A DNA stretch of 64,000 nt from Streptococcus ruminicola (GCF_011387195.1 NZ_CP046919.1:1612001-1676000); one strand, 5' to 3'; positions 16,937 to 26,077 are shown, numbered from the stretch's first letter. The notes: generated by a model not told the origin, from the letters alone. Numbers and translations: made by a program.

Positions 16937-18886
16937 TTGGCTAAAAAAGAAATTAATGTAAATAATTATAATGACGATGCCATTCAAGTGTTAGAGGGGC
17001 TAGATGCCGTACGTAAACGCCCCGGAATGTACATCGGTTCAACAGATGCGACAGGACTACATCATTTAGTTTGGGAGATTGTTGACAATGCCGTCGATGA
17101 AGCACTTTCTGGTTTTGGTACTCAGATTGATGTTATTCTTAATCAAGATGGTAGTGTGACCGTAAAAGACCAAGGACGCGGTATGCCAACTGGTAAGCAC
17201 GCTATGGGGATTCCAACTGTAGAAGTTATCTTCACAGTACTTCACGCAGGTGGTAAATTCGGTCAAGGTGGTTATAAAACATCTGGTGGGCTTCACGGTG
17301 TGGGGTCTTCAGTTGTTAATGCCCTCTCAAGATGGCTTGAAGTCGAAATTACTCGTGATGGTGCGGTTTACAAACAACGTTTTGAAAATGGTGGTAAACC
17401 TGTGACAACCCTTAAAAAGATTGGAACAGCACCAAAATCTAAGTCAGGTACTATGGTTACTTTTATGCCTGATGACACGATTTTCTCAACGACAGACTTT
17501 AAATTTAACACCATTGCTGAGCGCTTAAAAGAATCTGCCTTTTTGCTTAAGAATGTTACATTGACGTTGACGGATAATCGTCCAGAAGAAGCAGAACATC
17601 TAGAATTCCATTATGAAAATGGGGTGCAAGACTTTGTTGAATATCTTAACGAAGACAAAGAAACATTAACACCTGTCATTTGGGTGACTGGTGAAGACCA
17701 AGGTTTCCAAGTCGAAGTTGCACTTCAATACAATGACGGATTCTCAGATAATATCCTTTCTTTTGTTAACAATGTTCGTACTAAAGATGGTGGAACACAC
17801 GAGACAGGATTGAAATCTGCCATTACCAAGGCAATGAATGACTACGCTCGCAAGTCAGGTCTTTTGAAAGAAAAAGATAAGAACCTTGAAGGGTCAGATT
17901 ACCGTGAAGGGCTATCTGCAGTGCTTTCAATCTTGGTTCCAGAAGAACACTTGCAATTTGAAGGGCAAACCAAAGATAAACTCGGTAGTCCCCTAGCGCG
18001 TCCGATTGTAGACAGTATTGTCTCTGAAAAACTCACTTTCTTCCTTTTGGAAAATGGTGAAGTAGCATCTAACCTTGTTCGTAAGGCGATTAAAGCGCGA
18101 GATGCCAGAGAAGCAGCTCGTAAGGCGCGTGACGAATCTCGTAATGGTAAGAAGAACAAGAAAGACAAAGGACTCCTTTCTGGTAAATTGACACCAGCAC
18201 AGTCTAAGAACCCTAAGAAAAACGAACTGTATCTCGTCGAAGGGGATTCTGCCGGCGGTTCAGCTAAGCAAGGGCGTGACCGCAAGTTCCAAGCTATTTT
18301 GCCACTTCGTGGTAAAGTCTTGAACACGGCAAAAGCAAAAATGTCTGACATCGTGAAAAATGAAGAAATCAATACCATGATTTACACCATTGGTGCAGGT
18401 GTCGGTGCTGAATTTAACGTTGAAAATTCAAACTACGATAAAATCATTATCATGACCGATGCCGATACCGACGGTGCTCACATTCAGACATTGTTACTAA
18501 CTTTCTTTTACCGTTACATGCGTCCGCTTGTGGAAACAGGTCATGTCTATATCGCTTTGCCACCTTTGTATAAAATGTCCAAAGGTAAAGGTAAAAAAGA
18601 GCAAGTGGAGTATGCTTGGACTGATGGTGAGTTAGAAGAACTCCGTCAAAAATTTGGTAAAGGAGCTCAACTCCAACGTTACAAAGGTCTTGGTGAAATG
18701 AACGCTGACCAATTGTGGGAAACAACCATGAACCCTGAAACACGTACGCTTATTCGTGTGACTATTGATGATTTGGCGCGTGCAGAACGCCGTGTCAGTG
18801 TCCTTATGGGTGACAAAGTTGAACCACGCCGCAAATGGATTGAAGACAACGTTAAATTCACCTTGGAAGAAAATACAGTGTTTTAA
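16937..18886 (+). CDS. parE: DNA topoisomerase IV subunit B
   Basis: A 649-residue GHKL ATPase subunit of topoisomerase IV, which unlinks daughter chromosomes. The ATP site shows as EIVDNAVDEA, the DQGRGMPTG loop and GGLHGVGSSVVNALS. The TOPRIM domain holds EGDSAGGSAKQGRDR, PLRGKVLN and the metal-binding DADTDGAH. The start is TTG at 16937, 6 bases after GGAGG, giving the expected AKKEINVNNYNDDAIQ N-terminus. Length matches other streptococcal ParE. Its partner parC lies 0.7 kb downstream, with a secreted-protein gene between them. Confidence 0.96.
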   Translation: MAKKEINVNNYNDDAIQVLEGLDAVRKRPGMYIGSTDATGLHHLVWEIVDNAVDEALSGFGTQIDVILNQDGSVTVKDQGRGMPTGKHAMGIPTVEVIFTVLHAGGKFGQGGYKTSGGLHGVGSSVVNALSRWLEVEITRDGAVYKQRFENGGKPVTTLKKIGTAPKSKSGTMVTFMPDDTIFSTTDFKFNTIAERLKESAFLLKNVTLTLTDNRPEEAEHLEFHYENGVQDFVEYLNEDKETLTPVIWVTGEDQGFQVEVALQYNDGFSDNILSFVNNVRTKDGGTHETGLKSAITKAMNDYARKSGLLKEKDKNLEGSDYREGLSAVLSILVPEEHLQFEGQTKDKLGSPLARPIVDSIVSEKLTFFLLENGEVASNLVRKAIKARDAREAARKARDESRNGKKNKKDKGLLSGKLTPAQSKNPKKNELYLVEGDSAGGSAKQGRDRKFQAILPLRGKVLNTAKAKMSDIVKNEEINTMIYTIGAGVGAEFNVENSNYDKIIIMTDADTDGAHIQTLLLTFFYRYMRPLVETGHVYIALPPLYKMSKGKGKKEQVEYAWTDGELEELRQKFGKGAQLQRYKGLGEMNADQLWETTMNPETRTLIRVTIDDLARAERRVSVLMGDKVEPRRKWIEDNVKFTLEENTVF

Positions 18887-18974
18887 GAATAATTTTTATT
18901 ATCTTATTTTCTTTTCTTTTCTTGAAATAGTATTGTCATTTTTTGTTTATTATATTTGAATAGGAAAGTTTGTT

Positions 18975-19544
18975 ATGAAAAGGAAATTTGTAGGAATTAT
19001 ATTTCTTGCTACTACAGTTTTAGCTTATTCGCCTTTGAATTCAGATGTTGTGCATGCTCAAAGAAAGAGTGTCAACAAAGTAGTTCTTTCGAAAGAGAAG
19101 AAAAAACAAGAGCAAGTGATTTATTCGGGCGATAAAGTTATAAATAAATATTTGATTAGTTATAATCAAAAAAATCCGGATGATGTTATTACACCGGATA
19201 TGTTTGATGTATATTATCATCATGGAAGAAAACATGATAATCAAATTAAATTTTTTAATAAAGGTGGTTTTGAAATAGTTATTACTAATACTATTGGTAA
19301 TATTGAAATTGTAATTGATAAATCACAGGGTGAACAATCGTTAAAAACTGTTGATGAGTTTAAAGCTGAATTTAAAAAATTTGCTAAGGCATCTAAAAAA
19401 TCAGTTACTGATGATGAATTAGAACAAATTTGGAATGATGCTTTTGCTAATTATGGACATTATAGTTCAAAAACCTTAGAAGTTAGTTTGACTTCTTACG
19501 ATTCTAAGGTTGAAAGAATTATGATTTCTGGAAAAACATCTTAA
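18975..19544 (+). CDS. Putative secreted protein between parE and parC
   Basis: A 189-residue protein with an N-terminal signal peptide: basic MKRK, a hydrophobic core (FVGIIFLATTVLAYSPL) and a likely cut after VHA (residues 26-28). The mature part is basic and polar (KKQEQVIYSGDKVINKYL..., KAEFKKFAKASKKSVTDDELEQIWNDAFANYG) with no cysteine, lipobox or wall anchor. I do not recognise the family. Base composition is much more AT-rich than parE or parC, suggesting a late insertion. It lies 88 bp after parE and 24 bp before parC in the same direction, so it is probably transcribed with them. No terminator is seen on either side. Confidence 0.75.
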   Translation: MKRKFVGIIFLATTVLAYSPLNSDVVHAQRKSVNKVVLSKEKKKQEQVIYSGDKVINKYLISYNQKNPDDVITPDMFDVYYHHGRKHDNQIKFFNKGGFEIVITNTIGNIEIVIDKSQGEQSLKTVDEFKAEFKKFAKASKKSVTDDELEQIWNDAFANYGHYSSKTLEVSLTSYDSKVERIMISGKTS

Positions 19545-19568
19545 ATATTAATCATAAAGAGGGCTTTT

Positions 19569-22028
19569 ATGAGCAATGTACAAAATATGTCTCTTGAAGA
19601 CATTATGGGGGATCGTTTTGGACGATACTCCAAATATATTATTCAAGAGCGGGCTTTGCCAGATATTCGTGATGGTTTGAAGCCTGTTCAACGTCGTATC
19701 CTTTATTCAATGAATAAGGACGGCAATACTTTTGATAAGGGTTTTCGTAAATCGGCTAAATCAGTCGGTAACGTCATGGGTAATTTTCACCCACACGGTG
19801 ACTCATCAATTTATGACGCCATGGTGCGCATGAGTCAGGACTGGAAAAACCGTGAAACCTTGATTGAAATGCATGGTAACAATGGTTCTATGGACGGTGA
19901 TCCACCGGCTGCCATGCGTTATACCGAAGCGCGCTTGTCAGAAATTGCTGGCTATTTGCTTCGTGATATTGATAAAGATACTGTTCCATTTGCTTGGAAC
20001 TTTGATGATACCGAAAAAGAACCAACTGTTTTACCAGCTGCCTTTCCTAACCTTTTAGTGAATGGTGCGACAGGTATTTCAGCAGGTTATGCAACAGATA
20101 TTCCACCACATAACTTGGCAGAAGTGATTGATGCGGTGGTTTACCTTATTGATCATCCAAATGCTAAATTAGACAAATTAATGGAATTCTTGCCTGGGCC
20201 TGATTTCCCAACAGGAGCCATCATCCAAGGTAAAGATGGTATTCGTAAGGCTTATGAGACTGGTAAAGGTCGTGTTGTGGTTCGCTCACGCACTGACATT
20301 GAGAACCTTCGTGGCGGTAAAAAACAAATCGTCGTCACTGAAATTCCTTATGAAGTCAATAAAGCCGTACTCGTTAAGAAAATCGACGATGTTCGTGTCA
20401 ACAATAAAGTCCCTGGCATTGCAGAAGTTCGTGATGAGTCAGACCGTGATGGACTTCGTATTGCTATCGAACTTAAAAAAGATGCAGACGAGCAAACGAT
20501 TCTCAACTATTTGTTGAAATACACTGATTTGCAAGTGAACTATAACTTCAACATGGTTGCTATTGACAACTATACACCACGCCAAGTGGGTATCATTCCG
20601 ATGTTGACAAGTTACATTGCACACCGTAAAGAAATTATCGTTGCCCGTTCAAAATTTGACAAGGAAAAAGCTGAAAAACGTCTTCACATCGTGGAAGGCT
20701 TGATTCGTGTTATTTCAATTCTGGATGAGGTTATTGCGCTTATTCGTGCGTCTGAAAATAAAGCTGACGCCAAAGAAAACCTCAAAGTCAGCTATGAATT
20801 TTCAGAAGAACAAGCCGAAGCCATTGTGACTTTGCAATTGTACCGTTTGACAAATACCGATATCGTGACGCTTGAAAATGAAGAAGCAGAGCTTCGTGAA
20901 CGCATCACTATGCTTAAAGCCATTATCGGTGATGAACGTACGATGTATAATGTCATGAAACGTGAATTACGTGAGGTTAAGAAGAAATTTGCTAATCCAC
21001 GTTTGACAGAATTACAAGCCGAAGCACAAACGATTGAAATCGATGTAGCAAGCTTGATTGTCGAAGAAGATACTTATGTTAGCGTGACAAAAGGTGGTTA
21101 CATCAAACGTACAAGTCCGCGCTCTTATAACGCCTCTACGGTTGAAGAAATTGGTAAACGTGATGATGATGAACTGGTCTTCGTCTCACAAGCTAAGACA
21201 ACTCAACATTTGTTGATTTTCACAAATCTTGGTAATGTAATCTATCGTCCAGTCCATGAATTGACAGATATTCGCTGGAAAGACATTGGGGAACATTTAT
21301 CACAAACCATTACTAATTTTGCGACAGACGAGTATGTCTTGTATGCTGAAATTGTCGATGAATTTGGTTCGCAAACTTATTTTGCAGCCACAAAATATGG
21401 TCAAATCAAACGCTTTGAACGCAAAGAATTCACGCCATGGCGCACTTACAAATCAAAAGCTGTTAAGTATGCTAAGTTGAAAAAAGACGATGATATTGTT
21501 GTGACTATTGCGCCAATTGCACTTGATGATGTCATGGTCATTACGCATAATGGCTATGCTTTGCATTTCAATATTGACGAAGTACCAGTAGTCGGTGCCA
21601 AAGCGGCTGGGGTTAAATCAATTAACCTTAAGGATGATGATTTTGTCGTGTCAGCCTTTATCGCCAATACAGAAAGCTTCTTTATCTTGACACAACGTGG
21701 TAGCCTTAAACGTATGGCAACTGAGCTAATTCCAGCGACAAGTCGTGCTAATCGAGGCTTGCAAGTCCTTCGTGAACTCAAATCAAAACCACATCGCGTC
21801 TTTATGGCAGGACCAGTCCATGCCTCAAATGATGTGCAAAATATTGATTTGTTCACTATTGAGCCATTAGACTCAGATAAAATCGAAACCTTAGAAGTTT
21901 ATTCAAATAAAGGCAATCATTATCAAGCTATTCTTGAAGATTTGACCTTGTCAGAACGCACAAGTAATGGTTCCTTTATCTCAGATAAAATTTCAGATGA
22001 AGGTGTCTTTAGCGCAAGAATTAAATAG
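19569..22028 (+). CDS. parC: DNA topoisomerase IV subunit A
   Basis: An 819-residue breakage-reunion subunit. The catalytic Tyr118 lies in AAMRYTEARLS, and the quinolone-resistance region reads HPHGDSSIYDAM with Ser79 and Asp83, the wild-type residues in streptococci, so no classical fluoroquinolone mutation is present at these sites. The C-terminal third forms the beta-pinwheel DNA-wrapping domain. AGAGGGC precedes the ATG. It forms an A2B2 enzyme with parE. A hairpin terminator follows. Confidence 0.96.
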   Translation: MSNVQNMSLEDIMGDRFGRYSKYIIQERALPDIRDGLKPVQRRILYSMNKDGNTFDKGFRKSAKSVGNVMGNFHPHGDSSIYDAMVRMSQDWKNRETLIEMHGNNGSMDGDPPAAMRYTEARLSEIAGYLLRDIDKDTVPFAWNFDDTEKEPTVLPAAFPNLLVNGATGISAGYATDIPPHNLAEVIDAVVYLIDHPNAKLDKLMEFLPGPDFPTGAIIQGKDGIRKAYETGKGRVVVRSRTDIENLRGGKKQIVVTEIPYEVNKAVLVKKIDDVRVNNKVPGIAEVRDESDRDGLRIAIELKKDADEQTILNYLLKYTDLQVNYNFNMVAIDNYTPRQVGIIPMLTSYIAHRKEIIVARSKFDKEKAEKRLHIVEGLIRVISILDEVIALIRASENKADAKENLKVSYEFSEEQAEAIVTLQLYRLTNTDIVTLENEEAELRERITMLKAIIGDERTMYNVMKRELREVKKKFANPRLTELQAEAQTIEIDVASLIVEEDTYVSVTKGGYIKRTSPRSYNASTVEEIGKRDDDELVFVSQAKTTQHLLIFTNLGNVIYRPVHELTDIRWKDIGEHLSQTITNFATDEYVLYAEIVDEFGSQTYFAATKYGQIKRFERKEFTPWRTYKSKAVKYAKLKKDDDIVVTIAPIALDDVMVITHNGYALHFNIDEVPVVGAKAAGVKSINLKDDDFVVSAFIANTESFFILTQRGSLKRMATELIPATSRANRGLQVLRELKSKPHRVFMAGPVHASNDVQNIDLFTIEPLDSDKIETLEVYSNKGNHYQAILEDLTLSERTSNGSFISDKISDEGVFSARIK

Positions 22029-22033
22029 CGATA

Positions 22034-22066
22034 ATAAGTCGGAGATTTTCTCCGATTTATTTTTTG
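22034..22066 (+). terminator. Intrinsic terminator after parC
   Basis: An 11-bp stem (ATAAGTCGGAG / CTCCGATTTAT, one G-U) with a five-base loop, then TTTTTT. Confidence 0.85.
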
Positions 22067-22097
22067 AACAAATTTTCAGAATTTTATGAAAAAGTAC

Positions 22098-22125
22098 TTG
22101 AAAAAAGATTTAAAAAGCGTACAAT
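22098..22125 (+). promoter_or_regulatory. ilvE: ilvE promoter
   Basis: TTGAAA at 22098-22103 and TACAAT at 22120-22125, 16-bp spacing, about 30 bases before the ATG. Confidence 0.65.
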
Positions 22126-22154
22126 AGGATAAAAACAAAGAAAGAGGAATAGTT

Positions 22155-23177
22155 ATGACAGTAGATTTAGACTGGGAAAATCTAGGCTTTGCCTATCGTA
22201 AATTACCATTTCGTTACATCTCTTACTACAAAGATGGTAAATGGGATGAAGGAAAATTAACAGAAGATTCAATGCTTCACATTTCTGAAGCATCACCAGC
22301 TTTGCACTATGGTCAACAAGCCTTTGAAGGTTTGAAAGCCTATCGTACAAAAGATGGTTCAGTACAATTGTTCCGCCCAAATATGAATGCTGAACGTTTG
22401 CAACGCACTGCAGATCGTCTTCTTATGCCACAAGTGCCTACAGAAAAATTCATTGATGCTGCAAAACAAGTCGTTCGTGCCAATGAAGAATTTGTACCAC
22501 CATACGGCACAGGTGCAACACTTTATCTACGTCCTCTTTTGATTGGTGTCGGTGACATTATCGGTGTTCACCCTGCAGACGAATACATTTTCACTATTTT
22601 CGCAATGCCTGTTGGTAACTACTTCAAAGGTGGCTTGGTACCAACTAATTTCTTGATTCAAGACGAATATGACCGTGCGGCTCCACATGGTACAGGTGCT
22701 GCAAAAGTAGGTGGTAACTATGCCTCAAGTCTTCTTCCAGGTAAAATGGCTCACGACCGTAAGTTCTCTGATGTTATTTACCTAGACCCTGCGACACATA
22801 CTAAGATTGAAGAAGTTGGTTCTGCAAACTTCTTTGGTATTACGGCTGATAATGAATTCATCACACCGCTTAGCCCATCAATCTTGCCATCTATCACAAA
22901 ATACTCACTTCTTTATTTGGCAGAACACCGTTTTGGCATGAAAGCTATCCAAGGAGATGTTAAACTTGATGAATTGGATAAATTCGTTGAAGCAGGTGCC
23001 TGTGGTACAGCAGCCGTTATTTCACCAATCGGTGGTGTTCAACACGGTGATGACTTCCATGTCTTCTACAGTGAAACAGAAGTAGGACCTGTTACTCGTA
23101 AATTGTACGACGAACTTGTCGGCATCCAATTCGGTGATATTGAAGCTCCAGAAGGCTGGATTTACAAAGTTGACTAA
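22155..23177 (+). CDS. ilvE: Branched-chain amino acid aminotransferase
   Basis: A 340-residue fold-type IV PLP enzyme that interconverts Leu, Ile and Val with their keto acids using glutamate/2-oxoglutarate. The PLP Lys lies in GTGAAKVGGNYASSLLPG, and the EVGSANFFGI and GACGTAAVISPIG segments bind the cofactor phosphate. The length is typical of the BcaT group. AAGAGGA precedes the ATG. It is flanked by terminators and so is a single-gene unit. Confidence 0.95.
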   Translation: MTVDLDWENLGFAYRKLPFRYISYYKDGKWDEGKLTEDSMLHISEASPALHYGQQAFEGLKAYRTKDGSVQLFRPNMNAERLQRTADRLLMPQVPTEKFIDAAKQVVRANEEFVPPYGTGATLYLRPLLIGVGDIIGVHPADEYIFTIFAMPVGNYFKGGLVPTNFLIQDEYDRAAPHGTGAAKVGGNYASSLLPGKMAHDRKFSDVIYLDPATHTKIEEVGSANFFGITADNEFITPLSPSILPSITKYSLLYLAEHRFGMKAIQGDVKLDELDKFVEAGACGTAAVISPIGGVQHGDDFHVFYSETEVGPVTRKLYDELVGIQFGDIEAPEGWIYKVD

Positions 23178-23183
23178 TAAATT

Positions 23184-23211
23184 AAAGCTTGCTCTTGCAA
23201 GCTTTTTTGTT
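23184..23211 (+). terminator. Intrinsic terminator after ilvE
   Basis: AAAGCTTGC / GCAAGCTTT with a four-base loop, then TTT-G-TTTTT. Confidence 0.9.
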
Positions 23212-23243
23212 TTTCGGTAAAATGAATAGCGTGAGGTGGAAAA

Positions 23244-23474
23244 ATGAGCAAAAAAGATAAAAAAATCGAAATTCAACTTGCTGACGCCAAAGTTGCCATC
23301 AACAATGCTAATGTCGATGGTTATAATTTGACTGCTGGAAAAAAAGTTATCGGTGAAATTGCTGAGCTTGATAACAAATTTGCTGTTGTCAAAAACGGAG
23401 AAGTTGAAGCACTTTTCAAAACTTTAGAGCAAGCAATTGAAAGTATTATTGAAAATTACAACTTAAATCGCTAA
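23244..23474 (+). CDS. DUF2969 family protein
   Basis: A 76-residue basic cytoplasmic protein of a family found in streptococci and lactobacilli and annotated DUF2969. It reads as three or four beta strands (KIEIQLADAKVAI, KVIGEIAELDNKFAVVKNG, EVEALFKTLEQAIESII) with a KKDKK start. No catalytic motif is visible. GAGGTGG precedes the ATG. It lies just upstream of two tRNA genes. Function unknown. Confidence 0.8.
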   Translation: MSKKDKKIEIQLADAKVAINNANVDGYNLTAGKKVIGEIAELDNKFAVVKNGEVEALFKTLEQAIESIIENYNLNR

Positions 23475-23535
23475 AAAATAGCGAAAAGTACTTGTCAGAG
23501 AACAAAAACTATGCTAGAATAGTTTTTGTCGTAAC

Positions 23536-23616
23536 GGAAGGGTAGCGAAGAGGCTAAACGCGGCGGACTGTAAATCCGCTCCTTCGGGTTCGGGGGTTCG
23601 AATCCCTCCCCTTCCA
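23536..23616 (+). tRNA. tRNA-Tyr (anticodon GTA)
   Basis: An 81-nt class II tRNA. The acceptor GGAAGGG pairs with CCCTTCC, the anticodon loop reads CTGTAAA, a long variable arm (CTCCTTCGGG) follows, and the T loop is TTCGAAT. The discriminator is A and CCA is not encoded. Confidence 0.97.
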
Positions 23617-23656
23617 TTTCTAAGAAGTTATCTTAGAATTAATTGAACCTTGTTTT

Positions 23657-23728
23657 TGGGGTATAGCCAAGCGGTAAGGCAAGGGACTTTGACTCCCTCA
23701 TGCGTTGGTTCGAATCCAGCTACCCCAG
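23657..23728 (+). tRNA. tRNA-Gln (anticodon TTG)
   Basis: A 72-nt tRNA. The acceptor TGGGGTA pairs with TACCCCA, including the U1-A72 pair typical of tRNA-Gln; the anticodon loop is CTTTGAC. It lies 40 bp after tRNA-Tyr, probably on one transcript. CCA is not encoded. Confidence 0.97.
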
Positions 23729-23855
23729 TCAAAGGTATCGAGTTTCGGCTTGACACCGTCAAAGATAAAAGTTGTTGTCGTTGCGGGTTACCTTGAGAAA
23801 TATTATTGTTGTCAAAAGCTAGCTTAAGCTAGCTTTTGTTGGAGGATTTTTTAGA
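23729..23855 (+). promoter_or_regulatory. rpsA: rpsA leader region with 24-nt palindrome
   Basis: A TTGACA lies at 23750-23755 without a convincing -10. A perfect palindrome at 23814-23837 (AAAAGCTAGCTT followed by its complement) ends 2 bases before the TTGGAGG ribosome site of rpsA. It could end tRNA transcripts, hold back ribosomes or bind S1 itself. Confidence 0.5.
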
Positions 23856-25052
23856 ATGAATGAATTTGAAGATTTGCTAAACAGTGTTAGCGAAGTAAAC
23901 CCTGGTGATGTTGTCACTGCGGAAGTTTTAACTGTTGATAATGATCAAGCAAACGTTGTTATCGAAGGAACAGGTGTTGAAGGTGTTCTTACACTTCGTG
24001 AATTGACTAACGATCGCGATGCTGATATTAACGATTTCGTTAAAACTGGCGACACAGTTGAAGTACTTGTTCTTCGTCAAGTAGTAGGTAAAGATACTGA
24101 TACAGTTACTTTCCTTGTCTCTAAAAAACGCTTGGAAGCTCGCAAAGCTTGGGATAAACTTGTTGGTCGCGAAGGCGAAGTTGTTACTGTTAAAGGTACA
24201 CGCGCTGTTAAAGGTGGTCTTTCAGTTGAATTTGAAGGACTTCGCGGATTCATCCCTGCTTCAATGATCGATACACGTTTCGTACGTAACACTGAAAAAT
24301 TTGTTGGTCAAGAATTTGAAGCTAAAATCAAAGAAGTTGTTCCAGCTGAAAACCGCTTCATCCTTTCACGTCGTGAAGTTGTTGAAGAAAAAGCTGCTGC
24401 AGCTCGTAAAGAAGTCTTCTCTAAACTTGAAGAAGGCGCAATCGTTAAAGGTAAAGTTGCTCGCTTGACAAGCTTTGGTGCTTTCATCGACCTTGGTGGT
24501 GTTGACGGACTTGTTCACGTAACTGAGTTGTCACACGAACGCAACGTTTCACCTAAATCAGTTGTTTCTGTTGGTGAAGAAGTTGAAGTTAAAGTTCTTT
24601 CAATCGATGAAGAAGCAGGTCGTGTATCACTTTCTCTTAAAGCTACAACACCTGGACCATGGGATGGCGTAGAACAAAAACTTGCTGCTGGCGATGTTGT
24701 TGAAGGTAAAGTTAAACGTTTGACTGACTTCGGTGCTTTCGTTGAAGTATTGCCTGGTATCGATGGACTTGTTCACATCTCACAAATCTCACACAAACGT
24801 GTTGAAAATCCAAAAGATGTTCTTTCAGTAGGTCAAGAAGTTAACGTTAAAGTTCTTGATGTTAACGCTGCTGCAGAACGTGTATCACTTTCAATCAAAG
24901 CTCTTGAAGAACGTCCAGCACAAGCTGAAAACGAAGAAAAACGTCAATCACGTCCACGTCGTCCAAAACGTGAAGCTAAACGTGATTACGAACTTCCAGA
25001 AACTCAAACTGGATTCTCAATGGCTGACTTGTTTGGCGATATTGAATTGTAA
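23856..25052 (+). CDS. rpsA: 30S ribosomal protein S1
   Basis: A 398-residue protein with four S1 (OB-fold) domains: about 17-85, 103-168, 190-260 and 277-346. The third and fourth are the best matches ([35 protein letters not shown] and [36 protein letters not shown]). The tail is basic and Arg-rich ([15 protein letters not shown]). Four domains are usual for streptococcal S1, fewer than the six of E. coli. It helps mRNA bind the 30S subunit. Strong TTGGAGG before the ATG and codon bias indicate high expression. Confidence 0.95.
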   Translation: MNEFEDLLNSVSEVNPGDVVTAEVLTVDNDQANVVIEGTGVEGVLTLRELTNDRDADINDFVKTGDTVEVLVLRQVVGKDTDTVTFLVSKKRLEARKAWDKLVGREGEVVTVKGTRAVKGGLSVEFEGLRGFIPASMIDTRFVRNTEKFVGQEFEAKIKEVVPAENRFILSRREVVEEKAAAARKEVFSKLEEGAIVKGKVARLTSFGAFIDLGGVDGLVHVTELSHERNVSPKSVVSVGEEVEVKVLSIDEEAGRVSLSLKATTPGPWDGVEQKLAAGDVVEGKVKRLTDFGAFVEVLPGIDGLVHISQISHKRVENPKDVLSVGQEVNVKVLDVNAAAERVSLSIKALEERPAQAENEEKRQSRPRRPKREAKRDYELPETQTGFSMADLFGDIEL

Positions 25053-25061
25053 TTATAAATG

Positions 25062-25095
25062 AGAAAAGACTTGATTTCCAAGTCTTTTCTTTTTG
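25062..25095 (+). terminator. Intrinsic terminator after rpsA
   Basis: AGAAAAGACTTG / CAAGTCTTTTCT, a perfect 12-bp stem with a five-base loop, then TTTTTG. Confidence 0.92.
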
Positions 25096-25103
25096 TTTCG
25101 ATG

Positions 25104-25112
25104 TGGTATAAT
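25104..25112 (+). promoter_or_regulatory. tRNA-Arg promoter (extended -10)
   Basis: TGGTATAAT, an extended -10, about 10 bases before the tRNA 5' end. Confidence 0.7.
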
Positions 25113-25122
25113 ATAGTAGTTG

Positions 25123-25194
25123 CCACTCTTAGTGTAATGGATATCACGCAAGATTCCGGTTCTTGAAATAGGGGTTCGATTCCCTTAGGGTGGA
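25123..25194 (+). tRNA. tRNA-Arg (anticodon CCG)
   Basis: A 72-nt tRNA. The acceptor CCACTCT pairs with AGGGTGG (one T-G), the anticodon stem is CAAGA / TCTTG around the loop TTCCGGT, and the T arm AGGGG / CCCTT closes TTCGATT. The discriminator is A. It reads CGG codons. Confidence 0.92.
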
Positions 25195-25209
25195 GTGTTA
25201 TACCGATTA

Positions 25210-25238
25210 GAAAAGCCAGTTCTTGGCTTTTTCTTTTT
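25210..25238 (+). terminator. Terminator after tRNA-Arg
   Basis: AAAAGCCA / TGGCTTTT with a five-base loop, then TTCTTTTTG. Confidence 0.88.
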
Positions 25239-25243
25239 GTATA

Positions 25244-25326
25244 TGCTCATAAAAGCCTTTCTGTGAAGTCTTCAGAGCTATTTAAGGAAAGTTGCCGCAA
25301 GTTAATATTGGATAGCGTTATGAGCA
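25244..25326. other. Structured intergenic element bounded by a 9-bp inverted repeat
   Basis: TGCTCATAA (25244-25252) and its complement TTATGAGCA (25318-25326) enclose about 65 bases with inner pairings such as CTTTC / GAAAG. No coding frame or target-site duplication is apparent. It may be a small RNA or a decayed mobile repeat. Confidence 0.35.
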
Positions 25327-25340
25327 GTTTAAGGGCAAAT

Positions 25341-25367
25341 AAAAAGCCTGTGATTTTCACCACAGGC
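25341..25367 (-). terminator. Terminator of lrgAB
   Basis: On the minus strand GCCTGTG / CACAGGC followed by TTTTTATTT, 14 bases after the lrgB stop. Confidence 0.85.
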
Positions 25368-25381
25368 ACTTATAAAAAAGC

Positions 25382-26077
25382 TTATTTTAAAATAATTTGA
25401 GCCACGATTGGACTGATAATAACGTAAACAATTCCGGTAACTCCGATAGCAAGTCCGCCCATCGCTCCTTCAACGAGACCGTATTTTAGAGCTGTTCCAG
25501 TACCGATTGCGTGTCCTGTTCCACCAAGGCTAAGCCCGATAGCAACAGGATCTTCGATTTTTAAGAGTTTTAAAAAAACAGGTCCAAGAACACTTGTTAA
25601 AATCCCAGTAATAACAACGACAACAAGTGTTACAGTTGTAATTCCTCCCATTTTTTCAGTGATTCCAACCGCCATTGCAGTTGTTACTGATTTAGGGAAT
25701 AGTGAAATAGCTAGCAAATATTTAATACCAAATGTTTTCGCAACAAGAGCAGTAAAAGTCGTGTTGACGATACAAGCAGCAAGAATACCAGTTAGGATAC
25801 TTCTGATGTGATGTTTCATCAAGTGGAATGAGCGATAAAGTGGAATACCGAGCGCTACTGTTGATGGAACAATCAATGTGTTAAGATAACTTCCGCCGAT
25901 GTAATAATCATGGTAGGAAATCTTAGTAATCTTTAAAAAGGCAATAATAAAAAAGGTTGCCAATAGTAAAGGGGTAGTAATTGGGTGTGGAAAACGCCTA
26001 AAAATAAGCATGCCCATAAGGTATGCTAGGATTGATAGCATGATACCAAAGATTGGGTTTGTAAGAATATCAGTCAT
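25382..26077 (-). CDS. lrgB: LrgB-family antiholin-like protein
   Basis: A 231-residue membrane protein with about seven to eight segments, including AMAVGITEKMGGIT and the Gly-rich LGGTGHAIGTGTALKYG region of the family. With LrgA it takes part in murein hydrolase and cell-death control and in pyruvate uptake in S. mutans. The frame is open upstream to 26155, but AAAGGAGG fixes the ATG at 26077, which overlaps lrgA by 8 bp. It is co-transcribed with lrgA. Confidence 0.92.
   Translation of the reverse strand: MTDILTNPIFGIMLSILAYLMGMLIFRRFPHPITTPLLLATFFIIAFLKITKISYHDYYIGGSYLNTLIVPSTVALGIPLYRSFHLMKHHIRSILTGILAACIVNTTFTALVAKTFGIKYLLAISLFPKSVTTAMAVGITEKMGGITTVTLVVVVITGILTSVLGPVFLKLLKIEDPVAIGLSLGGTGHAIGTGTALKYGLVEGAMGGLAIGVTGIVYVIISPIVAQIILK

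Noticed and set aside
19900..20000. Fluoroquinolone resistance changes in parC
   Set aside because: Ser79 and Asp83 are the wild-type residues, so there is no sign of the classical mutations.
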